64,000 nucleotides of DNA from contig JADFUC010000991.1 of assembly GCA_019722365.1 (NCBI GenBank), positions 62,001 through 126,000 on the forward strand, given 5' to 3'. A program made the translations under genes and the position numbers. The number at the start of each line of letters is the position of its first letter. Position 1 is the first letter of the stretch. The notes beneath the pieces are model-generated. The model was given only the letters and a program-made list of their open reading frames with translations, searched no databases and was not told the DNA's origin. The stretch is from Lithospermum erythrorhizon. Lineage: Eukaryota > Streptophyta > Magnoliopsida > Boraginales > Boraginaceae. This document shows, piece by piece, positions 12,671-24,720 of this stretch.

Positions 12671-12750
12671 CTTGTGAACGTATATATAACGATTCATTAA
12701 ATACTGTACTTGAGAGTCTAGTAGCCGGATGATTAGCAAGGGCAAATTGT
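12671..12750 (+). repeat. 80-bp block shared with 28091-28159
   Basis: Both places carry 'cttgtgaa..tatata.c.attcattaaatact', 'gtcta' and 'attaacaaggg.aaat' in the same order. The origin of the block is unknown; it may be the end of an unrecognised dispersed element. Confidence 0.55.
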
Positions 12751-13564
12751 CATCTTAATAGTTCTTAGATGCTTTGTTATATAATATTCTGAAGGGGAGT
12801 TAGTGCTATCAAATTGGTATGTGTTGTAGGTAAAGTGAGTGATTATCAATTTTTTTTTTTAGGATGGGTATCATAAAATAAATAAAAATAAAAATAAATA
12901 AATAAAAACTAGTACTGTCTAAACCTATTTGATTTCAACTGACTTGATTAATTTTTTTTTTTCAAATCGACCTGATGTGGTTTATATAACTTGCAAACCA
13001 AATTTTGTGTCTTTTGAATTGAACCCCCACGTTGTTTATTTATTTATTTTGTTAAAATAATAAGTAATTAGTAATTAATGATTAAGGTTTTTTATCGATA
13101 TATAAAAATATCCAAAAAAAAAATGAAGGAAGTACATGATAAATTTACATTAAGCCAAAGGAGTGGTTCAAAATGTTTGGAAATGATAAACATACTCCTC
13201 TTATTTGTGTGCATCAATATATTTCCAGTATATTACTTGATCCCATTTTAATTGATTTTTAAATATATCGAGAGATAAATGCTTTGATCTTCAATTACTC
13301 TTATTACTATTATTAAAAAAATTAATATTATATGAAAGTATTTTAAAATACGAAGAATTCCAGTAATTTATAAATTTTATATTTTTTAAAATAATGAATA
13401 ATAATTAATAATTGATGGTTAAGTTGATTTAAAAAAAGTAAAACGACAATTAAAATAGATTGGAGGGAATATTAAATTTGACTATATATGAATAAATAAA
13501 ATAAGAAATATACTCCATTGAACGTTATGTCAAAATAATGTTAGGAAATGTGAGTAATATATAT

Positions 13565-13792
13565 CTACTACCTCCCATTTAATTTCATTAACATTTTTAT
13601 TTTTTCATATCAAGTTTCAATAAATTATTAAGTTTTAACTATATTGTAAAATTAAGATAAAATAATATTATGAAAATGTTTTGAAGACGAATCTTAATTT
13701 TTCTTATTAAAATAATGAATAAAAAGCAATGAATGATGAAAGATTCACAGGACAAGATGAAAATATTAACTAAAATCAATTGGAGGAGTATT
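13565..13792. mobile_element. Stowaway-like MITE
   Basis: The left end 'tactacctcccatttaattt' and the reversed right end 'tactcctccaattgatttta' are imperfect inverted repeats next to TA. About 228 bp, AT-rich, non-coding. Confidence 0.6.
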
Positions 13793-15149
13793 AATTATTA
13801 TGAAATACTCTACATGTCTCTTTAACACTTTTATTAAAACAGTAATTGATCTTTACTTAAGTACAGTGTTGTTATTTCTAGATTCAAATAATAGTTTTAG
13901 AAATGAAAGTATTATTTTATCTTTAATGTCATATATTTTTAAGTGTAGTAATCGAATAAGCCTCAATAATGACCAAAATAGTCATTTCAACCCTTTAATG
14001 TTATTATTATTTCCATTTATAGGTTTAAAAGTGTTAAAATGCTTATAAAAAATACAGGGGTGGACCTAGGGTGTGTAAGATGGTATTCACATGAATTCCC
14101 TACATTATAAAAAAAAATATTCCGTATTTAGTAAATCTTTTACATAGTAATAACATGTCAACTCGGTACTCCATCTTAATCCAATATATTTTTCTCCATG
14201 GACATTGTTTGATGCTACTCAATATATTCAGAACTTCAAATTTAAAATGAAAAATTAAAATTCAAAATGAAAATGAAAATGAAAATAATTTTTTTTTCAT
14301 TTATGGAAACTTTTAAAGGCTAATTTTTCGTTTATTGGTCGAGAGAGTAAACTTTGAGCTATCTTGTTAATTTTTTATGTGGTCACTATCTTATCCCCAC
14401 TCTTTGTATGGGTACCCTCTGTTTTCGGGCGGATTCTGAAGCTTTTTTTCTAAACTTGTCTAGGCTTGTGCATGACACAGATTTAATTTTCGGTATAGTG
14501 AAAATGGTATTTTGTCTATATTCTGTAAAGTATATAAGCCAAATATGGGCCTTGCTTGCAGGGCAACAACATACACCTTGAGAATAGTAGCTTTTTATTG
14601 AAATGACAATTTTGCTTAATGAAACTTTCATAACACATTTCTGCCGAATAAGGGGGGGGCAAAATGGTCATTCGCTGGCTTCCCCTTTCACATTTGGATG
14701 TTATTGTGGCTTCGGCCGCACCCTTGCTTACTTGATTATGATCATTTAATGTCATCGTTATTCTCGTCACATATTTTCCCCATCGATTCATGACCACCAT
14801 TACCTGAAAGCCCCCAGCGCCCGCCACTGCTTACGCCCATTGGACGATCATTTTTTTCACGCTGCAGATTAAAATGGACAACTCGATACTATTTAAAATT
14901 AATATTTAATGGAGCGTACATAAAGAATTTAAAATTGATATTTAATGGAGTAATTTTATTTTGTTTTTTCAAGTACTCGACATAAATGTGGAATGATGAT
15001 GTTGGCAAAGCCCAAAGGATACGGTGATCCCGTCCTTAATTTCCATGACCACAAAAATGAAACACGTGGAAGTTCTTAGATGCTCACGTGATTAAATTTG
15101 TAGAGCTTTCGCTGATTCTTTATGCAGTACTTCAAAACAATCAGTACAC

Positions 15150-15346
15150 GAGATAGGGCCGTGAGATGGGATAAGGTGGGGAGTAGGGAGTAGAGGTAAG
15201 GTACACGTGGTGTGAGGGTTGGGGTTGCGGAGTGGGGCTAGAGGGTTGTGTGATGAAAATAGTGGCGATGATCTGCGTGAGGTGGGGGTTGAGATGAGGG
15301 GTGGGGGGCGTGAGGTGGGGATGAGATGGGGTGGGGTGGGGCGTCA
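15150..15346 (+). repeat. G-rich low-complexity tract
   Basis: The plus strand is a run of GGGG and GGG tracts separated by one to several bases, for example 'gatggggtggggtggggcg' and 'gaggggtggggggcgtg'. It stands out from the AT-rich surroundings. The opposite strand is C-rich and gives a spurious Pro/His/Thr-rich frame. Confidence 0.85.
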
Positions 15347-15611
15347 CATCTTTAGTATAATGAGACGAAAATAGTTATTCAGTGTGTGTGTTTTTAAAGG
15401 GTGGTAATATATTTATTTCACTATGTATTTTAATGAAAATTATGTTTAGGGAAATTAGGGGAGTGTCCGGACAAAAAGAAACCTCGGGGAGAATTTCAGG
15501 AATGTGCAGGTGGGTGCCCATACAAGATATAGTCTGAGGTATACTAGCAAGCTTTAAATAAGAAGATTATAGACTGCCTTTTATTAAAAATATGTAGCGT
15601 TAAATAATATA

Positions 15612-15716
15612 CCATCTTTGTCGGATAATTTTTGTACTTTCATTATTATTCAACTCATTTATTAAATTCTACAAAAAATCAAACATTCCTTTATAATTAT
15701 GGACGGAGGGAGTAGG
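15612..15716. mobile_element. Short Stowaway-like MITE
   Basis: The right end 'ttatggacggagggagta' is a textbook Stowaway-type terminus in reverse. The left end 'taccatctttgtcggataat' is a diverged inverted match. About 100 bp. Confidence 0.6.
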
Positions 15717-16442
15717 TTAAATCTTTGACTTGTGGTTATAGGAGATCCCCAGTTTAATTTTTCTCAAATATTTTTCAAACTTTTTGATTCTTTTTCTCCC
15801 AAATAAATACACACATATTAAATTTTATAATTTAAAATGAATATCATATTGAAATCTTGGAGTGCGTCTAACCATTCATGTGTGTAAATTACGCTTAGTT
15901 GTTATACGCGACTAGAAAATAATAATTGCTACGTAATACACCAAATCAACAAAAGATTGTTATATATCTTTTTAGCGGTTAAAAGATTAGCAGCTGCGTC
16001 TTGATTGACATCCAAAAAATTTATTTGAATCAAAATTATCAAGTTAATAGTAAAATTATGTAAAAAATAATATATATTGATTAAAAGTTATTTGAATTCA
16101 AAATTGAAAAAATCAATTTATTAAAATTAAAATGTGTCAATCTTTTAAGAACGAAGAAAATATTATTTTAATAGCGAAAGTATAATTTTGTCCAACTATT
16201 TTTAAGCATAAGAAGTTTCCACCAAAGACAAAAATACTAATTTTACTCTGAAGAAACACTATTCGGTAATCGGTTTGAGGCAAATTACTTAAATAGCAGA
16301 AAGTAATATATTACACCAATGGTATTAACTCGATTACCTTGCAAAACTTGAAAGCTTTTGCATGTCCTTCTAACCATAGACCATACGACTATTTTTTTAG
16401 TCTACCAAACCCCTGAAAACATATTTTCTACAACTATTGCTA

Positions 16443-16690
16443 ATGGCATCCGAAAAAAATGAAATAAGAGTGCAAATCAAAATTTTGGGGAATCAGTCGA
16501 GAAAAATTATCGATCTTGGTCTTTCCTTATGGTTCCAATCCGTTAGCAAGAAAAGTGTGCAATGATATTATAAGGCCTAATAGGTTGAGTATTATTGTTA
16601 CACTCAATGGGTCCTTTATTAGGCCTCAGCTCACAATAAAGTTGATACGTGTTGTTGATGTTATGTGTTGGTAATTTGATTTGAGCATAA
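16443..16690 (+). pseudogene. Decayed copy of RPA49 coding exon 1
   Basis: The stretch begins 'aatggcatccgaaaaaaatgaa', matching the RPA49 start 'aatggcatctgatgacaatgaa' at 9956. It then follows exon 1 in order: 'aaaattttggggaatcagtcg' against the LETNSE region, 'gatattataaggcctaatagg' against 'gatattaagcggactaatagg', 'cactcaatgggtcc' against 'actcaatggttcc', and 'aggcctcagctc' identical. Translation starts MASEKNEIRVQIKILGNQS and then meets stops and frame changes; internal pieces are deleted. The upstream 'aactattgctaatggc' also resembles the real gene. No copies of exons 2-4 were recognised downstream. It is a partial duplicate, not a processed copy that can be shown to be intronless, because only exon 1 is present. 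Confidence 0.8.
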
Positions 16691-17716
16691 GGTGCAGACA
16701 TACAGATCCTCGTGTTCATGTCTTGTTAAAGTAAATTTTATGTCTCTTTCACTGTTTATTAGATTTCAGAATTTGTTCTAGGATTAGGCCAATTTTATAT
16801 GGAAAGAACAGAATAATGTCAAACCTAACTATAACGAAAAATTTGCAAATAAGAGGTGAGAGCTTTGAAATTTATTTATTAGTTTGTGTAACATAAGCTT
16901 GGATTTTAATTTTTTGCAACGTATTTGTGAGAATTGTGGCAATGAGAAATTTAATGGAAAATGAAATGGAAATGAGATAAATAAGGAACACATTTATTTC
17001 TTGAATGGTGAAAACTTGAAAATTATCTGGGAACAACAATTGTGAATGGTGTATTTTATCTTCAACGGTAAATAGCGCATCATGAGTTATATATTATCAT
17101 CGAAAATAGATAGAAAAGAAATGTAATACAATTTCTAATATAATTTATTCAAACCTACATATTTAATTTCGTACTTTTTTTTGTTTAGCCTACGTTATTG
17201 TTATTCGACTAAAGTGAAAAGGTTCTCTTTCATATTATAGTAAAAGCCATTGTCTGTTCTTGACTCAAACGATTGGTATCGAGCCAATTTAAAAATATAA
17301 ATAGAAATGAATGTCATGTTTTGACATACTGCGTTTCATATCGAGGTGATTACGATTAAAGAACATTACTCTACTCTTCTTTAAAAGGACATGAGCAACA
17401 AGCGATTGAATAATACTATGAATTATGACTTGAGCAGACTTGAGTATAATCTTGAAAAAGATGAACTAAGTCATTCTTTTCTTAGTGGGAGAGTTCCTTA
17501 ATCTAAATTAAGTTTGTATGTTTTCTGAGTTAATTAAGATTTGAGTCGTTGATACAACGAGAGTTGATATGAATACTGAAGTTACGAGGTGTATCATCGA
17601 TATAAATGATATATCATCCGAAGAATGAGACATCATTCTAATCTTAAAACTTTACTTGTTAAAGATACGTAATTAAGGAATTGTGTTTAGTGAAGTTGAA
17701 ACACAAATAGATGAGA
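16691..17716. other. Intergenic / unclassified repeat
   Basis: AT-rich sequence without a recognisable gene, leading into the region where the TRIM element is inserted. Confidence 0.5.
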
Positions 17717-17721
17717 TCTTT

Positions 17722-18438
17722 TGTAACGCCCAGGCCCGGCCAGCATCGAGATTCGATGCGTTAATAGTTGATGGTGGCCTCCGCAGAGCACATGAGGAGT
17801 CTTTCGACCGTTTGTCTCATTTCGCGTCTTTCATTTGGCCGATGTAGATACTTCCAAATTACCCCGAGGTCAAACACGGCTTAACATTGGAGTTAACACA
17901 TGAGATAGGCTTCAAAGAGAGACATCTTTGGTGGTATGAGTAGTACCAATCCAAAATCATATCAAACATATCTGTATCTGCTTGCCCACTGCGGTCACGG
18001 TATTACAACTCCCCGCTTAATACTCGTTGAGCCACAGCACCTCTGGGGCATTACCGTCCGTGTGAGATTAAAGTGCTCCCTGGGGCCTCGAGGTGTCCAG
18101 CTGTGGCCAGTATAGCAGATTCCCGATTCGGACGGTTTTGCTTTCGATATACCGTCTATATGCGCTTAGGCCGGGCGCGGTCGGTGCGTTATTAGTTTGA
18201 TGGTGGCCTCATGACCGCCCCAGTCTTTCCGGCATTTGTCACCGCTCAGCGTGCTCAGAGAGAAAGCTTCCGATTAAGATTACTTTATCCAATTACTGAA
18301 GTCGAAACCTGTGACAACATTGGAGTTCTTATGAGATGAGCTTCGAAAGAAGGCATCTTGGTGAGGTATGAGTAGTACCAATCAAATCATATCAAAAATA
18401 TCACACCTTAGCGCATTTTTTCTTGGTCGGGTATTACG
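17722..18438 (+). mobile_element. TRIM (miniature LTR retrotransposon), complete with target duplication
   Basis: Two direct terminal repeats, 17722-18007 (286 bp) and 18161-18438 (278 bp), flank an internal piece of only 153 bp. LTR 1 starts TGTAACGCCCAGGCC and ends GGTATTACA; LTR 2 ends GGTATTACG. The two share 'gttgatggtggcctc', 'tgagtagtaccaatc' and 'aatcatatcaaa', with moderate divergence. The element is flanked by a perfect 5-bp direct repeat TCTTT at 17717-17721 and 18439-18443. It has no coding capacity, so it would have relied on enzymes of another LTR element. A primer-binding site and polypurine tract are not obvious. The strand is given by the TG...CA polarity, which is symmetric, so the orientation is tentative. 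Confidence 0.8.
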
Positions 18439-18443
18439 TCTTT

Positions 18444-21406
18444 CAATTTATACCCGAGATAATTTCATTGACAGCCTTAGATGTGTCATAAGTTGGAGTG
18501 ATACACAATGCCGATTGTGTTTAACGTGGTGAAACACAAGAATGAAAGTTCACGTATTAAAGTTGCTACGCTTTTACCTTTAAACTAATTTATTCATATT
18601 CAAGCGTAGAGACAACTGAGAGTTGTGTTTGATAAACAAACTTTGAAAGCGTCTCGTATAGGATAAGTTAGTATTATGTCCTTTAGCCAGTAGACATAAT
18701 TTAACTTCAGAATCAAAGTTGATATTAAGTCATTTGTACACATAACGAGAAAAAGCTGGGTATTTATTTCCATCCTTATAGTTACACAATTTATTATGCA
18801 TTAAGTCTTCATTATGAAGTACAAATAGTGGAAATAAATATGTGACTTGAATCTCGTTCAAGTGGCTTAAAATTAAGGAGATACCAATCCGATATTAGAA
18901 CCACTTCGGTTATATCAAGGTGCCACGCTCTTGATGCCATTTTAAGGATTAAATCAGGTGATACAAAATAATGACATAGACAAATAATGGAATAAATGAC
19001 TTTAAAAAGGTCGTTTAAATGAAATAAGATGTGAATACATGGGTTATAAAACTCTATTTTATCTTCTGACATGGTGATTCATCAGAGAATCGTACCTTTT
19101 AGGATGGTGAAATGTCGGAAGTAATAAATCATTCTAATCGAATATGACGATTAGTCATGAATGAGTGTTTAATCATACGTTGGTTAAAGAAACCAAGATT
19201 AAACATATTCGTTGGTTGATTTCATGTTTATTGAAACTTTCTTATTCTTGTTCACATGAGTTGTAACATCATATTGGGTCTAAGCAGTGATCATGAGAAT
19301 GTTCTAAGTAATGATCAACGATGAGTAGATAGCGATATTGTTATAGGAACTCAGCGTCTCGGCGAGAATCTAAAGAAAGTTTCTATACTACTTAGAATCT
19401 AAGTTGCAAACTTAAGATTGAGTATAATGGAGTTAATTCACCAGCTTTGATACATGATGAAAATCAATAGAATCGAAGTGAGTAAAGAAAGAACCTTGAG
19501 TTCCTTAAGGTTAGTAGGAGGCGTAGCTGCGTAAATGAGTTTTATCTGGCTGAAATATTGAAGAAATAACTTACCTCTGACCTGCTATAATGGTGATTAG
19601 ATTCTTGTACATTTTGTGAGCTGACTACATATATGGAAACACGTATATGTCAGTCATATTATATATGTGAGCTTGCATGACATTGCTTGTTAAGTTTAAG
19701 ATGTCATGAAGCTCGGGGTGACAATCTATGTAGATTAAATTCTATAAATAGATAGATTCTCTTTATTAGCCAGGCGAAATTTCTTATTAGAGATTGTCAT
19801 ATAATGAGGCACTATGAATGAAAAGTGGTTGAAGTCTAATACATAATATGATTCGCATGGCGTCATCAAAAGTCATATATTGTACGACTATGGCATAGCG
19901 ATTCTTGTGATAGGAATTGTGAAGTTTTACTAAATATGTATTCCACGCGGTTCGAATAAAAGCGATAGTAACTTTAAGAGAATAGAGTAACTATAGTTAC
20001 ATGGAGACCTAGTGATCTTCACCTTAGCCAGATGTGATAGTAGCATTATGGGCAGTATGTATATGAAAAGCTATTAGCCACGAATTTCAATAATAGAAGC
20101 TGATGCAATATGCTCGATAGATAAGCAAAGCTTGAACTTCCGGTATTACAACTTGACCGAACTATCTGTTTGTTGACCAATGTTGTTAAAAAAATGTGCA
20201 TTTAATAAAGAGCCAGATGTGTTTTAACACACTTCGAGTTGTGTTGTAAACTGCAGGTATTAGAACTTGAGAAGTGGTTGAAACCACGTTTGATCATGGT
20301 AGATAACGTGACTATGTGGATAATCTTAATTAAATCCAGTTCACTTGGTTGAGACAGGGATGAATGAAGCTAACTGTAGAAGTAGTATTTCGATAGGATG
20401 TGATTATAATGACTATTCTTTTGCTACGTATAAGCAGAATGAACTAAAGAAGTCATGCGAAAACCATCCCGTGGATTTAAGCGGCGTACCGGGTTGAGAT
20501 CACTTACTCACGTGATTCCAACGAGTTTATTTCACGAGCTTAATGAAGGCTGAGCATTGGCAGGATTCGGTGGGGAGCTAGTTCGTTCACTGCGTAGTAT
20601 AAATTAAATGGTGATTAAAATAAAGTTTTTTGTGTTTTAATCGATTGTTAACTAAGCCCCCACATGAATAAATGATTCATTAAATATAGTTATCAATATT
20701 TATTTATGAGGCAGTAGAAATATATAATATGCATGTATTATCATCGATAGTGAAAAAATTAAATCCCTAGATTAATTACATGTTTTAGAGGCAACATGAA
20801 TTGTTGATTACCTTTCTTCAGCTTCAGAAACATAGGACAGGCCTTGAGTGAGATCTTGATAGTTAGGCGGCAACGTCAAAAAAGGAACTAACATTTATTT
20901 TTGATTAGTGATCGAAGATTGATCACGTTAGCTCTGAGACTAGATCAATATAACGTGGGCTACGGTCCTATGACTGAGGAAGTACAGTATGACGAATCAG
21001 TCGTAGAGAATATGTATATCGTGTCTATGATGTTATTTAGAATTTTAGGTACGATTCTTAGACCTCTGATATATAACTATACGTGTTATATGAGAACATG
21101 CTTTGACTATGATGACAGCTTGATGCACTTAGCGGGGATTATATACGGCGTATGTTGGGTCCCCGGTGAGTATAACGATAGATGTTGATATATTGGGAGG
21201 GATTTCTCCGTCCTTGATATACAAGAAGATCTCGGGGCCTCATGCGGTTAGTGTGATTGGTTTATGGGCCTTTAGTAACTTATTGATTCATACTCGAGTA
21301 AAAAGAAAGGATTGTGGGTGTTTCGTAGCCTTGCACATGGTTAGCCTCTGGCCCAGAGATCGCGTGATAAAGAAATTGTATGAGTAATGGTCAAGGGCGA
21401 GGTAGG
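18444..21406 (+). mobile_element. Probable decayed retrotransposon interior before the 21.4-kb LTR
   Basis: No intact domain. The region ends directly at a copia-type LTR start (21407), preceded by a purine-rich 'caagggcgaggtagg' that could be a polypurine tract, so it should be the 3' interior of that element. A frame at 20901-21188 contains GPMTEEVQYDESVVENMYIVS, spaced like the block that precedes the RNase H domain in Ty1/copia polyproteins, but the match is weak. The same decayed sequence seems to lie on both sides of the TRIM. Confidence 0.35.
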
Positions 21407-22369
21407 TGTTGGAAATCAATGAAAATTGATTCCACTTTTATTATGCTAGTTGCGCAATTGTGTATCGATTCATTTCTTAGGGTTGGTTAAATGTGATTCT
21501 TGGACTTAGTGTTCACTTTAGTAATTGTATATTTAGTGTGGGTTCATGATATTGAGGGGTTATATGAGCGATTCTTTAGTCTTACTCATTGTCGTTATAA
21601 TAATAGTAATTGGTCGAGTATTATTATTATGCAAGCTACTATTATCGAGCACAGAGGTGGCATACATAGTGACGTTGAATTATATTTCATGCATGAAATT
21701 AAACTACATTTGCTAAATTGAGTTGATTGTAATCCACTTGAATATTCTCAATGAGAATTTTACATTGATAATGTAAAAATATAAATTGGATGAACCGAAT
21801 TAATTAATTAGTCAATTGAATTAATTTGATAGTTGAATTGAGAACTTCTTAGTAAGCTTTGACTAGTTACTATTAACAACTTGTTTGTGTTTGATTTTAC
21901 TTAGCAGGTTTAATTGGAGAAATCAAATTCGTACCTCATTAAGCATTCGGTTGAGCTTTAGACTAGAAATGATGGACATTTATATAAAGGGATAACTTTA
22001 TCGTTTAGGTTAAATAAGATTCATGAAAACAAAAGCTTCTCCGTTTTCTACAGAATGGCCAGCTCAGAGAGAAAAGAATTGAAATTCTTCTCTTGATTTC
22101 ATCAATTAAATCCATTTTCTAGCGGCCTTAAGTAGCAGGATTCAACGCTTTTTGGTGTGGACCAGCCCAGAAGCGTGCATTTGAAGTTCAGCGATGGAAT
22201 TCAAAGAGGCTTATTGAAAAGATTTGGAATAGACTTCATTGGCATCTCTGCAGCCAAGTACTCTGTATTCATATAAGTCATTTTAGATTAATTTATATCA
22301 TTTTGGGATCCGGGGATGTATGAATTTGGTGTTTATCACAAATGAAATTCATGTACTAGATTCCTAACG
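21407..22369 (+). mobile_element. Ty1/copia-type LTR (copy E)
   Basis: Starts TGTTGGAAATCAATG with 'attgattccacttttattatg', the same start as the LTRs at 1850, 35009 and 43430 on the other strand. It shares its 3' half with the LTR at 34006-35009 in inverse orientation, for example 'ggatgtatgaattt.ggtgtttatc'. The end is placed near 'ttcctaac' by that comparison. It may be the 3' LTR of the decayed element to its left; no 5' partner was found. Confidence 0.65.
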
Positions 22370-23154
22370 GTTTAGGGCTGCGTTAGAGGATCCATTGGAG
22401 GAAGCATTTTGATGAGCTTTTATGGTCTATCTGAAGTTATTCTTGTGCTACCATATTAAAGTAACATAAGAATGCATATATAAGGAATTTGTAGGTTGAG
22501 GTGTGTGGAGAATTAGGTACCAAATATGACTCTCTTTCTCCGTGATGCTTTGTTACGCGCACCCTGCCGTGAGAATGCTGGCACATTCTCATGAACCAAC
22601 ATCTCTTTCCCGAATTGCATGACTTGTGGGCGTGTTTCTTGTTCCCTACCCAAACGAACCCTTCTTTGTACTTCTTCGCAAATGTCTTCTTAGCAAGAAG
22701 CATTCGTCGGGGAAACAGCAGAACCCGCAGCGCTCGAATGGATGTCCATAGGCGGCTACCGTTCGGTGTTTTGAGTAAAGGTACATTTGTATTTTGAGAC
22801 GATTAACGTTCCCAACGTCTGGGCTTATTGATTCCCAGTTTTGTTGAGGCTTGGGTTTGCTCTGTTCCTTTGGTGGTGCGGGAGTTATCTGCGTGACTTT
22901 AAAGTGAAAGTCGGGCCAGGCAGAACACTGGTGGCTTAAGTTATTGGCGATTTAAGAGGATAAAAGTATTAAGGGATGGAATTTTGTGATTACCTCAAAT
23001 GGGTGGATTGTACCAGTATTTATAGGCATAGTACATAGGCGTCACGGGATTAAAATTGGATCCCACAATTGCGACACGTGTCCCACAATGCTGTAGATAG
23101 GCATTGCGATTGCTAAACTCTCATATCCAATTAGATTGGTTTATTTACTTCCGT
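22370..23154. other. Unclassified repeat-like sequence
   Basis: Moderate GC; no gene recognised. A string 'ttagcaagaagcattcgtcgggg' followed by 'ttcggtgttttg' resembles 55780-55830 ('ctagcacgcagtatcagaag' and 'ctcggtgttttg'), so both belong to one unnamed dispersed repeat. Confidence 0.4.
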
Positions 23155-23278
23155 ACAACTCGCTAACTCTTATAAATAAACTCCATTGATTCGCTGCTTG
23201 TTTTCCTCCGTTAATTTTTACGTTTAGCTCAAGAAACTGACTTAGTTATGCGTAATTTTTTTAAAGCTTGAATTGTTG

Positions 23279-23419
23279 ATGGCTCAGTAGTCGATAAATT
23301 ATCGTAGCTTCTGAGGAGGTTTGGATTCTATTCTGGATTGGAGCGTAATATATATTCTGCTAACTTTGTAGCAACATGTAATCGTACTCTTTCATATCTA
23401 ATTAAAAAAAAAAAAAATT
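23279..23419 (+). mobile_element. SINE-like insertion (a)
   Basis: Has a tRNA-like start 'gatggctcagtagtcgat', a B-box-like 'gaggaggtttggattct' and a terminal run of 14 A. The matching place in the second E6 upstream copy (near 29412) lacks it. Flanks 'aattgttg' and 'gattgctt' may be a worn target duplication. Confidence 0.6.
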
Positions 23420-24224
23420 AAAGATTGCTTAGTTCTTCTAATGATGAGGTACAATTTATATATATTATCTTTGTTAACTAAAAGTGTGAAACCGTCACAC
23501 TACAGAGCGCCCACGAGATCTCTGCCGAATTATGAGCAGAGATGAATGTGAATGTCATGGCCGGTTGAAGAAATAAGACATTTCTTTAAACCAATTCAAT
23601 ATCCTGAGCATCTCCCAGCCTTTGACCAATAGCATTAAGTAAATGATCAATGCCTAAATATTTAAAGTAGTACATTATTAAGTCTTAAATTTATAGGATG
23701 TAAGCCATTTTGGTAAAAAGAAAAATAATTAAGCATGGGTTTTGAGGATACGTAATTGGGAAATAAAAAATTTGTTTGATCAACTTAAGTGAACAAGAGC
23801 AAAAATAAAGTTTAAAATATATACCTCAAGCATTACAAGAACGAGAAATTCATGAAAAAAAAACTAGAAATTCATTGAAGAAAAATAAACATAAATAAGT
23901 TGTATGTATACTTGGAAGGAAACGTAAATGGAAAATCAATATTTTAATGGGGGAGGAAACAAGGGATGTAATTAATGAAGAAAAGTAATAGTAAAATATA
24001 AGTAAAAGTATAAATGAAAGAAAATTTTCACCATAATTATGAGGCAATATCTTTAAGAATCTTGGTAATTTCTTAGGAATTGATACATTTTAAATATACA
24101 TTACAATTTTAAAATATACATTACAATTATTACATAATTGTGCCTTTAAAATGTACTATAGAAAAATGAAATTAACATATTAATATTGTCGTGGAACAAA
24201 CTATTGAAAATTGATCTCATAACA

Positions 24225-24415
24225 TATTAAATGCTGCAATTAGCTCGATAGTCGTGGTACTTGTTGAAATTCCTGAGGAGGTTTCGGGATTCAATTTTCT
24301 TCGCGAGTTATTATTTAAATGCTTTATTTGAATCAATTACTCTCATTGTTATATTAATTAATAATTTACGTATTCAATATTTGTAATTCTTAAGAGCTGG
24401 TTTTTATAAGAAAAA
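24225..24415 (+). mobile_element. SINE-like insertion (b)
   Basis: Carries 'tagctcgatagtcgtggtac' and 'cctgaggaggtttcgggattc', related to insertion (a) in the A-box- and B-box-like parts. The second copy reads straight through ('aacttatgtcatcttaagtagg' near 30018). The exact ends are uncertain. Confidence 0.5.
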
Positions 24416-24462
24416 AGTACATCGTCTTTAAGTAGGAAAAAAAGATTTAGAGTGGAAAGATG

Positions 24463-24609
24463 GTTTACGAAGTATGCAAGCCACAGCGGTATATTGAGAC
24501 TTGCTTGTTTAGAAGAGTACGTGTTCAAATCTTAGAAGAGGATCTTGCTCAATTTGCAGGTGTGGTTTCCCCACAAAAATTTATCGTAACAACAAAAAAA
24601 AAATGGTCC
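24463..24609 (+). mobile_element. SINE (c), 147 bp, with direct-repeat flanks
   Basis: tRNA-like sequence with 'caagccacagcggtatattg' and a B-box-like 'acgtgttcaaatctt', ending in an A-rich tail. It is flanked by AAAGATG at 24456-24462 and 24610-24616. The second E6 upstream copy has a single 'gaaagatgatttaa' at 30089, an empty site. Confidence 0.75.
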
Positions 24610-24720
24610 AAAGATGCTTTAAGCGGACAAATCAATGAAAACTCACGGAATATTACATGAACATTTTCATACAAAAGCAATTCAGCCTCTGTGATTTTAA
24701 AACTACTAATACAAAAATAT

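Larger units (their letters stand above)
12380..16442. other. Intergenic, RPA49 3' flank and repeats
   Basis: The first few hundred bases are presumably the RPA49 3' UTR. The rest has no gene; it holds an 80-bp block shared with 28091-28159, two Stowaway-like MITEs (13565-13792 and 15612-15716), a short direct duplication of 'tttaaaattaatatttaatggag' near 14892-14951, and a G-rich tract at 15150-15346. Confidence 0.55.
23155..24720 (+). repeat. Duplicated E6 upstream region, copy 1, first part
   Basis: Collinear with 29205-30190, which is the region upstream of the E6-like gene. Shared blocks in order include 'cttagttatgc', 'ttctaatgatg.ggt', 'taaatatttaaagtagtacatta', 'atttgtttgatcaact', 'caaaaataagttgt' or close, 'attatgaggcaatatct' and 'aacattttcatacaaa'. 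Three insertions of SINE character are present here and missing from the other copy (listed separately). Confidence 0.85.

Noticed and set aside
15141..15347. Pro/His/Thr-rich frame on the minus strand
   Set aside because: It is simply the complement of the G-rich low-complexity tract and resembles no protein.
24463..24609. Possible tRNA gene (B-box-like 'gtgttcaaatc')
   Set aside because: No cloverleaf can be formed; the A-rich tail and direct-repeat flanks show it to be a SINE.
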